64,000 nucleotides of DNA, taken from Flavobacteriaceae bacterium PS02334 (GTDB lineage: Bacteria; Bacteroidota; Bacteroidia; Flavobacteriales; Flavobacteriaceae). This document shows, piece after piece, positions 8,643 through 16,143 of this stretch. Within the stretch, counting starts at the first letter, position 1. Each line of letters starts with the position of its first letter. Below the pieces are notes generated by a model. The model worked only from the letters and a program-made list of their open reading frames with translations. It made no database searches and had not been told where the DNA came from. The stretch spans positions 496,001 to 560,000 of the forward strand of contig JASCOH010000002.1 in NCBI GenBank assembly GCA_029959295.1. Direction: 5' to 3'. The position numbers and the translations under genes are program-made.

Positions 8643-9549
8643 TTACGTCGATTTTTTTCTTGTTTCCTTCCGCAAATTCTTCATAGCGGTGTTTCCATCT
8701 TTTGTGCGTCCAAAGGTAATATTCTGGCGCTTCCAAAATTTGTTCTTCCACTAAGCGAAGAAACATTTCGGTGATTTTATAGTTAGGAACTTCTTTTGGA
8801 TTGTCAGCCATTTCCACGAAAGTAGCTTCATAATAGCCTCGTTTTATTTTTCTTCCTTTTACAAAAATTACGTTCATGTCCATTCTTTTTGCAATCATCT
8901 CAGCGCCAGTGTGAACAGGAACTCGAATTCCGAAAAATTCACCCCAATGATATGCTTTGGATGCTTTTGGCGATTGGTCGCTTGCAAAACCATAAACTCC
9001 TAAAACGCCATTCTTTTGGTTGTCATGAATCACACTGATTGTTTCTTTCGTATCAATTAAATGCGCTTCAAATTTCCCGCGAATATCATGAACCAGGCGG
9101 TCAAAATATTTGTTTTTTATTTTTTTGTAAATTCCGTAGCCCTTGAATTCTATATGTTTGTTCATCGAAACAAGCCATTCATAACTTGAATAATGGGCGC
9201 AAAGCAAAGCAATACTTTTGCCTCTTTTTTCCATTGCCTGATAAACTTCAAGGTTGGTAAACTTGAAGCGTTTTATAACTTCCTTGTCAGAAATTGTCAT
9301 GGTTTTGATCATTTCAAAAAAACCATCCACAAAATGATGGAAGAATTTTTTCTCTATTGCATGCCTTTCTTTATCTGACAAATGCGGCAATGCAATCGCA
9401 AGATTTTCACGAACCGTTTTTTTTCTATAGCCTATTATTCTGTAAACCAATACATAAGTGCAATCTGAAAAAAAATAAAGAACGCGGAAAGGCAACATCG
9501 AAATCAGCCACAGAATAGGATAAACGACAATAAAAAGTAATAACTGCAT
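8635..9549 (-). CDS. Lysophospholipid / lipid A acyltransferase (LpxL/HtrB family)
   Basis: 304-residue membrane-associated acyltransferase predicted to add a secondary acyl chain to lipid A or a related lipid. The family catalytic H-x4-E motif is HYSSYE, followed by the long family core with Y-x-x-x-K-N-K-Y-F-D and a D-Q-S-P-K segment. An N-terminal hydrophobic anchor (MQLLLFIVVYPILWLISMLP) starts at the ATG at 9549; an upstream TTG at 9567 adds six residues and is less likely. It overlaps the end of the PLP enzyme by 8 bp on the opposite strand and diverges from the rhomboid gene. Confidence 0.88.
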   Translation of the reverse strand: MQLLLFIVVYPILWLISMLPFRVLYFFSDCTYVLVYRIIGYRKKTVRENLAIALPHLSDKERHAIEKKFFHHFVDGFFEMIKTMTISDKEVIKRFKFTNLEVYQAMEKRGKSIALLCAHYSSYEWLVSMNKHIEFKGYGIYKKIKNKYFDRLVHDIRGKFEAHLIDTKETISVIHDNQKNGVLGVYGFASDQSPKASKAYHWGEFFGIRVPVHTGAEMIAKRMDMNVIFVKGRKIKRGYYEATFVEMADNPKEVPNYKITEMFLRLVEEQILEAPEYYLWTHKRWKHRYEEFAEGNKKKIDVIS

Positions 9550-9650
9550 GAACCAAAGTTTTTGCAAATATAAGCTATTGCTATTTATAATGGTTAAATG
9601 GACTACAAATCAGAAAAAGTGTTTGTATTTTTACCACCAAAATATCTTTT

Positions 9651-10274
9651 ATGAGCATCATTCTTATTGTTCTTATCGCTATAAATTGCATTGTCAGTTT
9701 TAAAGGATTCAACGATTTGTCATTTTTCAGAAAATATGAATTTCATGTAGGAAGCATTCGTGCCGGAGATCAAATCCGAATGTTTTCGTCTGCTTTTTTG
9801 CACGTAGATATTGCACATTTGGCTTTTAACATGCTGACGCTCTATCTTTTTGCTCCTTATGTTATTTATTCTTTAGGAAATCAATCTTTTGTAATTACGT
9901 ATTTAGCGAGTCTCGTTTTCGGAAATTTATTGACGATGCTTTTACATAAAAACGATTATAATTATCGTGCAGTTGGTGCTTCGGGAGCAGTTATGGGAAT
10001 TGTATATGCTGCAATTTTAGTACAGCCCAATTTGGAAATTTATTTTATGCCAGGCTATATTTTTGGAATAATTTATTTGTTTTATTCTATTTATGGAATG
10101 AAAGCCAAAAGCGACAATATTGGCCACACTGCCCATTTTGGCGGTGCAATCGGCGGTTATGTAATTACGCTTTGCCAGGTACCTCAAATGTTTACTGAAA
10201 ATACTATGACGGTAGTTTTGCTTGCGGTTCCGATTGTTATTCTGTTTGTTATGGCAAAAATGGGAAAGATTTAA
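9651..10274 (+). CDS. Rhomboid-family intramembrane serine protease
   Basis: 207-residue six-helix inner-membrane protease that cleaves single-span membrane proteins within the bilayer. The catalytic serine is in GASGAVMG (Ser111), the catalytic histidine in HTAHFGGAIGG (His162), and the oxyanion-hole helix contains H51-x4-H56-x-x-x-N60. The length is typical of the minimal bacterial six-helix core. The gene starts 101 bp from the divergent acyltransferase, with very little leader. Its substrates cannot be told from context. Confidence 0.9.
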   Translation: MSIILIVLIAINCIVSFKGFNDLSFFRKYEFHVGSIRAGDQIRMFSSAFLHVDIAHLAFNMLTLYLFAPYVIYSLGNQSFVITYLASLVFGNLLTMLLHKNDYNYRAVGASGAVMGIVYAAILVQPNLEIYFMPGYIFGIIYLFYSIYGMKAKSDNIGHTAHFGGAIGGYVITLCQVPQMFTENTMTVVLLAVPIVILFVMAKMGKI

Positions 10275-10322
10275 GGTATCGAAAAGCTCTGAAAATAATT
10301 TTATTTTTTGTAGGAATTGATA

Positions 10323-10339
10323 TTGGCACGCAATTTGAA
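10323..10339 (+). promoter_or_regulatory. Sigma-54-like -24/-12 promoter before the SIMPL gene
   Basis: TTGGCACG-CAAT-TTGAA matches the sigma-54 consensus YTGGCACG-N4-TTGCW except for A in place of C in the -12 element. The spacing between GG and the -12 G is correct, and the element lies about 30 bp before the start codon at 10370. No TAnnTTTG box is evident in the same gap. Whether this strain has RpoN cannot be seen here. Confidence 0.5.
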
Positions 10340-10369
10340 AAGTATCATAAAACAAATATTTTAAACACT

Positions 10370-11059
10370 ATGAAAAAGACTATTTTAATTTTGATGACCC
10401 TTTTCGCTGTAGCAACTCAAGCGCAAGAAATCAAACAGATTCCACAAATTAATGTTGCCGGAGAAGGCAAGATCAAAGTAACTCCTGATTATGCAATTAT
10501 TTCTATCGGAGTTGAAAACACTGGCGCTGATGCTGCTGAAGTGAAAAAGAAAAATGACGCTACTGTTGACGCAGTGATCAAATATCTTAAAAGTTTCAAA
10601 TTGGCTCCTGCAGATTACCAGACCAAACAAGTTTTCTTGCAGAAAAATTATGATTACAACAAAAAGAAAAACACTTTTGTGGCTTCACAGCAAATTTCTG
10701 TGACATTGAGAGATCTTTCTAAATATGACACTTTAATGATGGGATTGGTTGATACCGGAATCAATAATATTCAAGGCGTGGAATTTAAGTCTACAAAATT
10801 AGCACAATACGAGTCTGAAGCTAGAAAAGCGGCAGTTGTTGACGCAAAAGCTAAAGCATTAGATTATGCTTCTGCATTAAGCCAAAAAGTTGGAAAAGCA
10901 ATCTTAGTTTCTGATAATTCTCAAACGAATTACCCAATGCCAAGAATGTATGCTATGGAAATGAAAACTTCTGCAGATGCTGGAATGCCTAAAGAAACAT
11001 TGGCAATTGGTGAAATCGAAATCACTGCAAACGTTACAATCAGCTTTGTTTTAGAATAA
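10370..11059 (+). CDS. SIMPL domain (DUF541) periplasmic protein
   Basis: 229-residue exported protein. A signal peptide (MKKTILILMTLFAVATQAQ) is followed by a SIMPL/DUF541 domain: I-N-V-A-G-E-G-K-I near residue 26, the V-E-N-T-G-A-D segment, a long amphipathic middle and the A-R-K-A-A-V-V-D-A-K-A-K-A helix near residue 155 that marks the family. The family includes E. coli YggE, linked to oxidative-stress protection and oligomeric ring assemblies, but the exact function is unsettled. It appears monocistronic, with a sigma-54-like element upstream and a strong terminator downstream. Confidence 0.88.
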   Translation: MKKTILILMTLFAVATQAQEIKQIPQINVAGEGKIKVTPDYAIISIGVENTGADAAEVKKKNDATVDAVIKYLKSFKLAPADYQTKQVFLQKNYDYNKKKNTFVASQQISVTLRDLSKYDTLMMGLVDTGINNIQGVEFKSTKLAQYESEARKAAVVDAKAKALDYASALSQKVGKAILVSDNSQTNYPMPRMYAMEMKTSADAGMPKETLAIGEIEITANVTISFVLE

Positions 11060-11080
11060 AAATTACTCAAACATAAAATC

Positions 11081-11111
11081 AAAAAGTCCTGCATTGCGCA
11101 GGACTTTTTTT
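11081..11111. terminator. Bidirectional intrinsic terminator between the SIMPL and desaturase-like genes
   Basis: A stem AGTCCTGC / GCAGGACT with a short loop is flanked by A5 on the left and T7 on the right. It can therefore end both the plus-strand SIMPL transcript and the convergent minus-strand gene that stops at 11143. Confidence 0.85.
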
Positions 11112-11142
11112 GTAAAACAAACAAAACAAAAAAACAAACATT

Positions 11143-12369
11143 CTACCTTTTTATGGTTTCCAGCTGAAGCACGAGATTTTGATAGCGACTGCTTAATGAA
11201 AATAATTTTTCGGCAAGAACCATTATCATTATCGGAATAATAAAATATTCTGCTAGATTCTCAAGTTGTAAAATATATAGTGAAAGAATAAAAAGGCGTA
11301 GGTATTCTAAGTAATAAATCCATTTTCGCTGTTCTAAAAGTGCGCCACAGTTGATCAGCGTTATCAAGATGAAAGCGAGCACAAATGTTTTATCGTATGA
11401 ATTTAAGCTGTCAAAATAATAAGTGAATGCGGTTAAGAGCAAAGTGCTGATTGCTAATTGGATGTAAAGATAATTTCTGAATTTTAAGCGATGGCTTCGA
11501 TCAGTTTTGTCTTGTAAAAAACGTTTTTCTAGCATCGGGCGAATGTCTTGATCCATTTCTGCCGGACTTCCAAAAACGGCTCTCCATCTTGATTTGAAAC
11601 CTTTGGAGCGTTTCCATAATTCATAAATTTCAAAATAATAATGAAAATGCTGCCACAAAAAACTGTAGCTTTTCAAAGGATGTGTCAGTCCATATTTTGG
11701 TTTTTCTTCTTCTTCCTGAAAAGTTCCAAAAATTCGATCCCAAAAAGTAAACATGTCGCCATAATTTTTATCTAGATATTTTTCATCTGAAGCATGATGA
11801 ACTCCGTGAACAGAAGGCGTTACAAATACATATTCAATCCATTTTATGCGCCCAATTACTTCTGTGTGCGTGAAGAAAGAATAGGCGCCGTGAACGACGA
11901 GCATTGTGATAACCATATTTGGATGAAATCCGAAAAATGGAAGAATGCACCAAAATCCGGTTCTTATAATAGCTTGAAAAGTCGTAATTCTCGCCGCTGC
12001 GGTAAAATTAAATTCTTCGCTGTGGTGGTGGACAATATGCGCCGCCCAAAAAAAGTTGATTTCATGTCCCATTCTGTGATACCAATACCAAACAAAATCG
12101 GTTGCTAAAATCAATCCGATCCAAATTAAAAAGTTACTCGGAATATTGAAAATTCTATAGTTTTCGTAGATGTAGTAAAAAAGCTGGTAAAAACTTCCGG
12201 CTATGAAAAGATTGATTAAGCGTTCAGCAAGACCAATACTTATGTTGGAAACAGAACTTTCATAATTAAAAATTTCAGGACGTTTTTTCTTCTGCGCAAG
12301 CTTGTATTCTAGCCAGACGAAAAGAAAAAAAGCAGGCATTGCAAAAGCCAAAAAATTAATATTTTCCAT
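11143..12369 (-). CDS. Sterol desaturase / fatty acid hydroxylase family membrane protein
   Basis: 408-residue integral membrane di-iron oxygenase. The histidine clusters of the superfamily are all present: HRMGH (98-102), HIVHHHSEE (from 111), an HTE box and HGVHH near residue 185, followed by the Y-G-D-M-F-T-F-W-D-R-I-F-G-T-F signature. After the catalytic domain come an extended loop and a C-terminal block of about four more transmembrane segments, which makes it longer than the roughly 250-residue core family. It probably hydroxylates or desaturates a lipid; the substrate is unknown. The Rrf2 regulator gene lies upstream on the same strand. Confidence 0.88.
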   Translation of the reverse strand: MENINFLAFAMPAFFLFVWLEYKLAQKKKRPEIFNYESSVSNISIGLAERLINLFIAGSFYQLFYYIYENYRIFNIPSNFLIWIGLILATDFVWYWYHRMGHEINFFWAAHIVHHHSEEFNFTAAARITTFQAIIRTGFWCILPFFGFHPNMVITMLVVHGAYSFFTHTEVIGRIKWIEYVFVTPSVHGVHHASDEKYLDKNYGDMFTFWDRIFGTFQEEEEKPKYGLTHPLKSYSFLWQHFHYYFEIYELWKRSKGFKSRWRAVFGSPAEMDQDIRPMLEKRFLQDKTDRSHRLKFRNYLYIQLAISTLLLTAFTYYFDSLNSYDKTFVLAFILITLINCGALLEQRKWIYYLEYLRLFILSLYILQLENLAEYFIIPIMIMVLAEKLFSLSSRYQNLVLQLETIKR

Positions 12370-12457
12370 ATTTAGATTAATTCAGAAAGCTTTTGTTGAA
12401 AATAAAGCATTCGAAGTTTGAACTTTTTATAAATGTGAGGCAAATATAAAAAGTTTT

Positions 12458-12482
12458 ACTAATTCATACTAATCCTATAGGA
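12458..12482. promoter_or_regulatory. Candidate operator between the Rrf2 gene and the desaturase-like gene
   Basis: Two direct repeats, ACTAATTC (12458-12465) and ACTAATCC (12468-12475), are spaced 10 bp apart, and the second runs into the 10-bp palindrome TCCTATAGGA (12473-12482). The site lies 23 bp past the Rrf2 stop codon and about 90 bp before the desaturase-like start codon. Palindromes of this size are typical for Rrf2 dimers; the link is inferred from position only. Confidence 0.35.
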
Positions 12483-12505
12483 ATTATATTTTTATTATCT
12501 TTCAA

Positions 12506-12916
12506 TTAAGAAATTGACAATGATGCGATCGATTTTTCAAGTATCGGAATCATTTCAATGCGAAGATGCAAGAATAATTTCCTTATTTGACAGGAGTTTT
12601 CATCAATGCAGGTGTCACATTTTTCATAGAAATTTTCTGAAGTACAAGAGGTTAGGGCAATCGGTCCGTCAATAATTCGCATGATTGAAGCCACGCTGAT
12701 TTCTTCGGGATCTTTGGAAAAACTATAGCCTCCTTGTGGCCCACGCTGGCTTTTTACAATTTTATTTAGCTTTAAATCATTCATGATAGCTTCTAAAAAT
12801 TTATACGGAATTCTTTCTGCTTCAGAAATTTTCTTAGCAGAAATTGGAATTTTATCGCTGTTTTGATATAAATACAGCAATGCTTTAATGGCATATTTTA
12901 CTTTTCTAGACAGCAT
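12506..12916 (-). CDS. Rrf2-family transcriptional regulator
   Basis: 136-residue winged-helix DNA-binding protein. The opening MLSRKVKYAIKALLYL, the recognition-helix region IPYKFLEAIMNDLK (residues 36-49) and the wing GPQGGYSFSKDP (59-70) are classic Rrf2. Four cysteines (C91, C100, C103, C109) lie where IscR/NsrR hold their iron-sulfur cluster, although the spacing C-x8-C-x2-C-x5-C differs from the standard three-cysteine pattern. A redox, NO or iron-sulfur responsive role is likely. Possible targets are the adjacent hydroxylase or genes elsewhere. Confidence 0.88.
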   Translation of the reverse strand: MLSRKVKYAIKALLYLYQNSDKIPISAKKISEAERIPYKFLEAIMNDLKLNKIVKSQRGPQGGYSFSKDPEEISVASIMRIIDGPIALTSCTSENFYEKCDTCIDENSCQIRKLFLHLRIEMIPILEKSIASLSIS

Positions 12917-13026
12917 TTGAATAAATTAACTATCCAAAGTTAGCAATAATATTAAATTTTTTATCCTTCGAGCAAGAAACTAATAGGGAAGCCCAACAAT
13001 TCGACGTTTTTTAGATTTTAAATATT

Positions 13027-13034
13027 TATATTTG
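13027..13034 (+). promoter_or_regulatory. Candidate -7 promoter element for the response regulator operon
   Basis: TATATTTG fits TAnnTTTG and lies 22 bp before the ATG at 13057. No TTG is seen at the exact -33 distance. Confidence 0.4.
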
Positions 13035-13056
13035 TTAATACCCAAAATCCTGCCAG

Positions 13057-13491
13057 ATGAGTAATACTAAAAAAATGAGCATCGCGCTCGTTGATGATGA
13101 TAAAGATGAAAGCGATTTCTTTCAGATTGCTTTAGACTTTTTAGGAATTGACTATCAATTTCGATTTTTTGGAAATGCCAAGGATTTTGTTTCTTACGTT
13201 GAGAATGAAGAAACAATCTTGCCGGATATTATTTTTGTTGATATGAGCATGCCTGAAATCAGTGGAAAAGATTTGATTAAGCAACTTCGTGAAAATTCAA
13301 GGTTTGACTGTATGGAAGCGGTCATTTACACGGCACACATTAGTGAAAAAGACAAACAGGCAATGATGTCGTTAGGCACTTTTGAGTTTTTTATAAAACC
13401 TACCGAATTTTCAGAATTGACCGAAATGCTAAAGGAAATGATTGACCGAAGAGCAGAAAAAATGAATTCAAATTCTCTGAAAAAAGGATAA
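13057..13491 (+). CDS. Single-domain response regulator (CheY-like)
   Basis: 144-residue receiver domain without an output domain. The acidic pocket is ALVDDDKDES near the N terminus, the phosphoacceptor aspartate is in IIFVDMSMPEISG (about residue 62), the conserved Thr lies in the V-I-Y-T-A segment and the conserved lysine in FIKPTEF. It probably relays a phosphoryl signal to or from a hybrid kinase encoded elsewhere; the nearest histidine kinase in the window is 7 kb away. The following gene starts 13 bp downstream and is likely cotranscribed. Confidence 0.9.
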   Translation: MSNTKKMSIALVDDDKDESDFFQIALDFLGIDYQFRFFGNAKDFVSYVENEETILPDIIFVDMSMPEISGKDLIKQLRENSRFDCMEAVIYTAHISEKDKQAMMSLGTFEFFIKPTEFSELTEMLKEMIDRRAEKMNSNSLKKG

Positions 13492-13504
13492 TTAAAGCCA
13501 AGCC

Positions 13505-14614
13505 ATGAAGACCTACCAAATAATTTTATTGGTGCTTATTGTTTTGACTTTTTTATTTTTAGACAGATGCACTTCGGTAAATATTTCTACTTCTCCGCTA
13601 TTTAAAAATCCAAAATACAATAGTTTTAAGTATTTGAAGGATGGAGTTTCTTCAGAAAATTATGAAACCATAAGGCTTGAAAAGGCAAGATATCCTATTT
13701 TGTATGATACGATTCAGAATACTTTTTATGTAAATTGTGGCAACGGAATTTGCAAAATCGACGGCGACGGAAATATTATCTTACGCGATTCGATATTTAA
13801 AGACGAAGCCAATTCTTTGGTAGATTTTGCAAATCATTCCTATTACGTTTTTACGAAAGATGCGGTTTATGATTATTCCCAAAAGGAAGTTCGTCCTGAA
13901 AAGATGGCTTCAATTGTCAATGAAAATAATGATATGGCGCCAGAAGAATGGGAAAGTACTTTCGCAAAACTTTATGCCGAAGCACAAGTTGTTATTTATG
14001 AAAGCGACCGCTACACCTATGAAAAATGCAACTGTTATCCGATTTACTTTAAAATAGGTGAAAAATGGACGCTTATGTATACCGATAAAAATGACTTCAG
14101 ATCAACACTTACTGACATTGACATGGAAAGTTATATTGGAAGGGCTGATTTTAAAGAATATCTGCCAAAATACAACGGACTGATTGCTTTAAGAGATAAT
14201 TCTCATAAAATGTATTCAGACAAAATGAATACTAGCGATGAATTTTTGAAAACATATTATACAGTTCATATGAAGGAAGAAAATTTTAAATATGAATCTG
14301 AAGACAAACTTAAAACACTCTTTTTCCAGAAACAAAATGTTTATTCAGAAGCGGCTTACACGAGCATTCCTTTAGCTTTTGGAGGAATTGCCTATTATGA
14401 ACTTTCTTTGGGCAAGGAATCGCTTTATTTCAAGGAAAATGCCTCAAAAGATTCAGGATTAGCGAGCAGCTTAAATTCTAATTTATATTTTTTTGAAATT
14501 CCGGCTAAATTCAGAAATCAGACAGAAGTACGATTTTTAGATTTCAGGGCTCCGTCAAATGTATTTTTAAGCGGAAGCGAGGATTTGTATATTATCCGAA
14601 GAAAAAAGAAATGA
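13505..14614 (+). CDS. Exported or membrane-anchored protein of unknown function
   Basis: 369 residues, not recognised. The N terminus MKTYQIILLVLIVLTFLFLD is strongly hydrophobic and is followed by R-C at residues 21-22, so it is either a lipoprotein with an atypical lipobox or an N-terminally anchored protein. The rest is polar with no further membrane segments. A cysteine cluster, E-K-C-N-C-Y-P, occurs near residue 178, and the early part contains repeated D-T-I / Y-V-N-C-G-N-G-I type strands reminiscent of beta-propeller-like folds, which is a weak impression. It follows the CheY-like gene by 13 bp. A hairpin and tRNA-Tyr come after it on the other strand. Confidence 0.7.
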   Translation: MKTYQIILLVLIVLTFLFLDRCTSVNISTSPLFKNPKYNSFKYLKDGVSSENYETIRLEKARYPILYDTIQNTFYVNCGNGICKIDGDGNIILRDSIFKDEANSLVDFANHSYYVFTKDAVYDYSQKEVRPEKMASIVNENNDMAPEEWESTFAKLYAEAQVVIYESDRYTYEKCNCYPIYFKIGEKWTLMYTDKNDFRSTLTDIDMESYIGRADFKEYLPKYNGLIALRDNSHKMYSDKMNTSDEFLKTYYTVHMKEENFKYESEDKLKTLFFQKQNVYSEAAYTSIPLAFGGIAYYELSLGKESLYFKENASKDSGLASSLNSNLYFFEIPAKFRNQTEVRFLDFRAPSNVFLSGSEDLYIIRRKKK

Positions 14615-14631
14615 TGCAAATGCTCTAAAAT

Positions 14632-14666
14632 AAAAAAACCTATAAATCTTTACAATTTATAGGTTT
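14632..14666 (-). terminator. Intrinsic terminator of tRNA-Tyr
   Basis: Perfect 12-bp stem AAACCTATAAAT / ATTTATAGGTTT (14636-14647 and 14655-14666) with a 7-nt loop. The T-rich tract follows on the minus strand, 2 bp after the tRNA 3' end. Confidence 0.8.
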
Positions 14667-14668
14667 CG

Positions 14669-14749
14669 TGGGGAGAGCAGGATTCGAACCTGCGAAGTTT
14701 TCACAGCAGATTTACAGTCTGCCCTCGTTGGCCGCTTGAGTATCTCCCC
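14669..14749 (-). tRNA. tRNA-Tyr (anticodon GTA)
   Basis: Read on the minus strand, the acceptor arms GGGGAGA and TCTCCCC pair perfectly. The anticodon stem GCAGA/TCTGC encloses CTGTAAA, giving anticodon GTA. A long variable arm of the class II type is present, as expected for bacterial tRNA-Tyr, and the T arm GCAGG-TTCGAAT-CCTGC is intact. The discriminator base is A and the 3' CCA is not encoded. Confidence 0.97.
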
Positions 14750-14773
14750 ATAAGCGTTTCCTTCTTACGGGTG

Positions 14774-14804
14774 CAAATATAGTACTGTTTTTTATTTGTG
14801 CAAA
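14774..14804 (-). promoter_or_regulatory. Promoter of tRNA-Tyr
   Basis: On the minus strand TTTG (14801-14804), a 19-bp spacer and TATATTTG (14774-14781) form a perfect Bacteroidetes promoter, followed by CACCCG. The same TATATTTGCACCCG string occurs before tRNA-Arg near 40.8 kb. Confidence 0.8.
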
Positions 14805-14860
14805 CGTTTTCTAAAGATAATTTCTAAGTTATTTTTAAACTATTGGTATTGAATAAAATA

Positions 14861-14888
14861 AAAAAATCTCCGCTAGGGAGATTTTTTT
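14861..14888 (-). terminator. Intrinsic terminator after the TlpA-like gene
   Basis: The stem AAATCTCC / GGAGATTT with a 5-nt loop is flanked by A and T runs, 22 bp after the minus-strand stop codon at 14911. Confidence 0.8.
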
Positions 14889-14910
14889 ATAAAATAGGAT
14901 TCAAAAGCAA

Positions 14911-16068
14911 TTATGCTCCCAAAAGTTCTTTTACTTTAGCTTTTAATTCTTCTCCTCTTAAATCTTTTGCAACGATTTTACCAGAAGCATCAAGAATAAA
15001 AGTCGCAGGAATTGATCTTACGTTGTATTTTTTAGCAATCGGATCTTGCCAGAATTTCAAGTTTGAAACGTGAGTCCAAGCCAATTTATCTGCAGCAATT
15101 GCTTCTTTCCATTTAGTAGCACCGTCTGGCTGGTCAAGTGAAACTCCGATAATATTCAAACCTTTGTCATGAAATTCATTGTATAAGGCTACAACATTTG
15201 GATTTTCTTGACGGCAAGGAGCGCACCAAGAAGCCCAGAAATCAATGATTGTCACTTTTCCTAAAGATTGTTTCAGTGAAACATTTTTACCTTCTGGATT
15301 TGGAGCTGTAAAATCTGGAGCTACTTTTCCGATTTCAACTGCATCAAGATTGTCAAGTTTTTCTTTTACAGATTTTCCAGGTTTTGTGTTTTTCAATTCA
15401 GAAGTAAGGCTATTGTAGATTTTTTTGATCTTAGCAATATCTGGCTCTGGAAAATTGAAAAGGCTTTCTGTAATCAAAACGCTCAAGAACGATTTTGGAT
15501 TGTTTTCAGCATAATTTGTGTATTTGTTATTCAATGGCTCTTGAATCTTTTTGTACTCATTCATCAATTGATTAACAACAGCAGTATCTTTTGATTGCTG
15601 TGCTTGATTCATTTTCTGCATGTTCGCTTGCTGAAAAGCCATAGATTTTTTCTGAACATCTTTTTGTGTAACTTTCAAATCTTCTTTAAATTTAGAAAGT
15701 TCTTCATTGTTGTAAGTTCCAGAAACTTTAGTTTTTGCGATTGTATCTTTGTCAACAGCCACTCTAATTTCTCCTTCTTCAAGGATAAAATCAACCATTC
15801 CTTCTTTTGTGTCAATTCTCAAAGTGTGGATTGCTGGTTCAGTAGCAGTACCTTTTATTTCAAATTTTCCGTTTTCAACTTTTACAGTATCAATTGCAAC
15901 AAGATTTCCAGGCGTGTTTTCGTCTTGTCTTTCAAGGATTACGTTTTTTCCGTCAGCACCTTCAACAGTTCCGCTGATAATGTATTCATTGTCTCCAGTT
16001 TTACTGCATGAAGCAAATAGAGCTGCAGCCGAAACGAATAAAAAGATTTTTTTCATTTTTAATTTCAT
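14911..16068 (-). CDS. TlpA-like thiol-disulfide oxidoreductase lipoprotein with DUF4369-like N terminus
   Basis: 385-residue lipoprotein: the signal sequence ends in A-L-F-A-S-C (Cys21). Residues about 25-130 resemble the DUF4369 beta domain (YIISGTVEGADGKNVILE). A helical linker rich in Q, K and M follows, and a C-terminal thioredoxin fold (about 250-385) carries WASWCAPC near residue 280 and the cis-proline loop S-I-P-A-T-F. It is predicted to act in the periplasm as a reductant for exported proteins or cytochrome maturation. A second ATG 12 bp downstream could also serve as start. It appears monocistronic, with a terminator after it. Confidence 0.9.
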   Translation of the reverse strand: MKLKMKKIFLFVSAAALFASCSKTGDNEYIISGTVEGADGKNVILERQDENTPGNLVAIDTVKVENGKFEIKGTATEPAIHTLRIDTKEGMVDFILEEGEIRVAVDKDTIAKTKVSGTYNNEELSKFKEDLKVTQKDVQKKSMAFQQANMQKMNQAQQSKDTAVVNQLMNEYKKIQEPLNNKYTNYAENNPKSFLSVLITESLFNFPEPDIAKIKKIYNSLTSELKNTKPGKSVKEKLDNLDAVEIGKVAPDFTAPNPEGKNVSLKQSLGKVTIIDFWASWCAPCRQENPNVVALYNEFHDKGLNIIGVSLDQPDGATKWKEAIAADKLAWTHVSNLKFWQDPIAKKYNVRSIPATFILDASGKIVAKDLRGEELKAKVKELLGA

Positions 16069-16143
16069 TTTTGATTTTAGTTTTGCAAAAGTATTTATAA
16101 TTCTGATTTTTATACCTAAATTAAGCTTAATTTTAATAATTTA

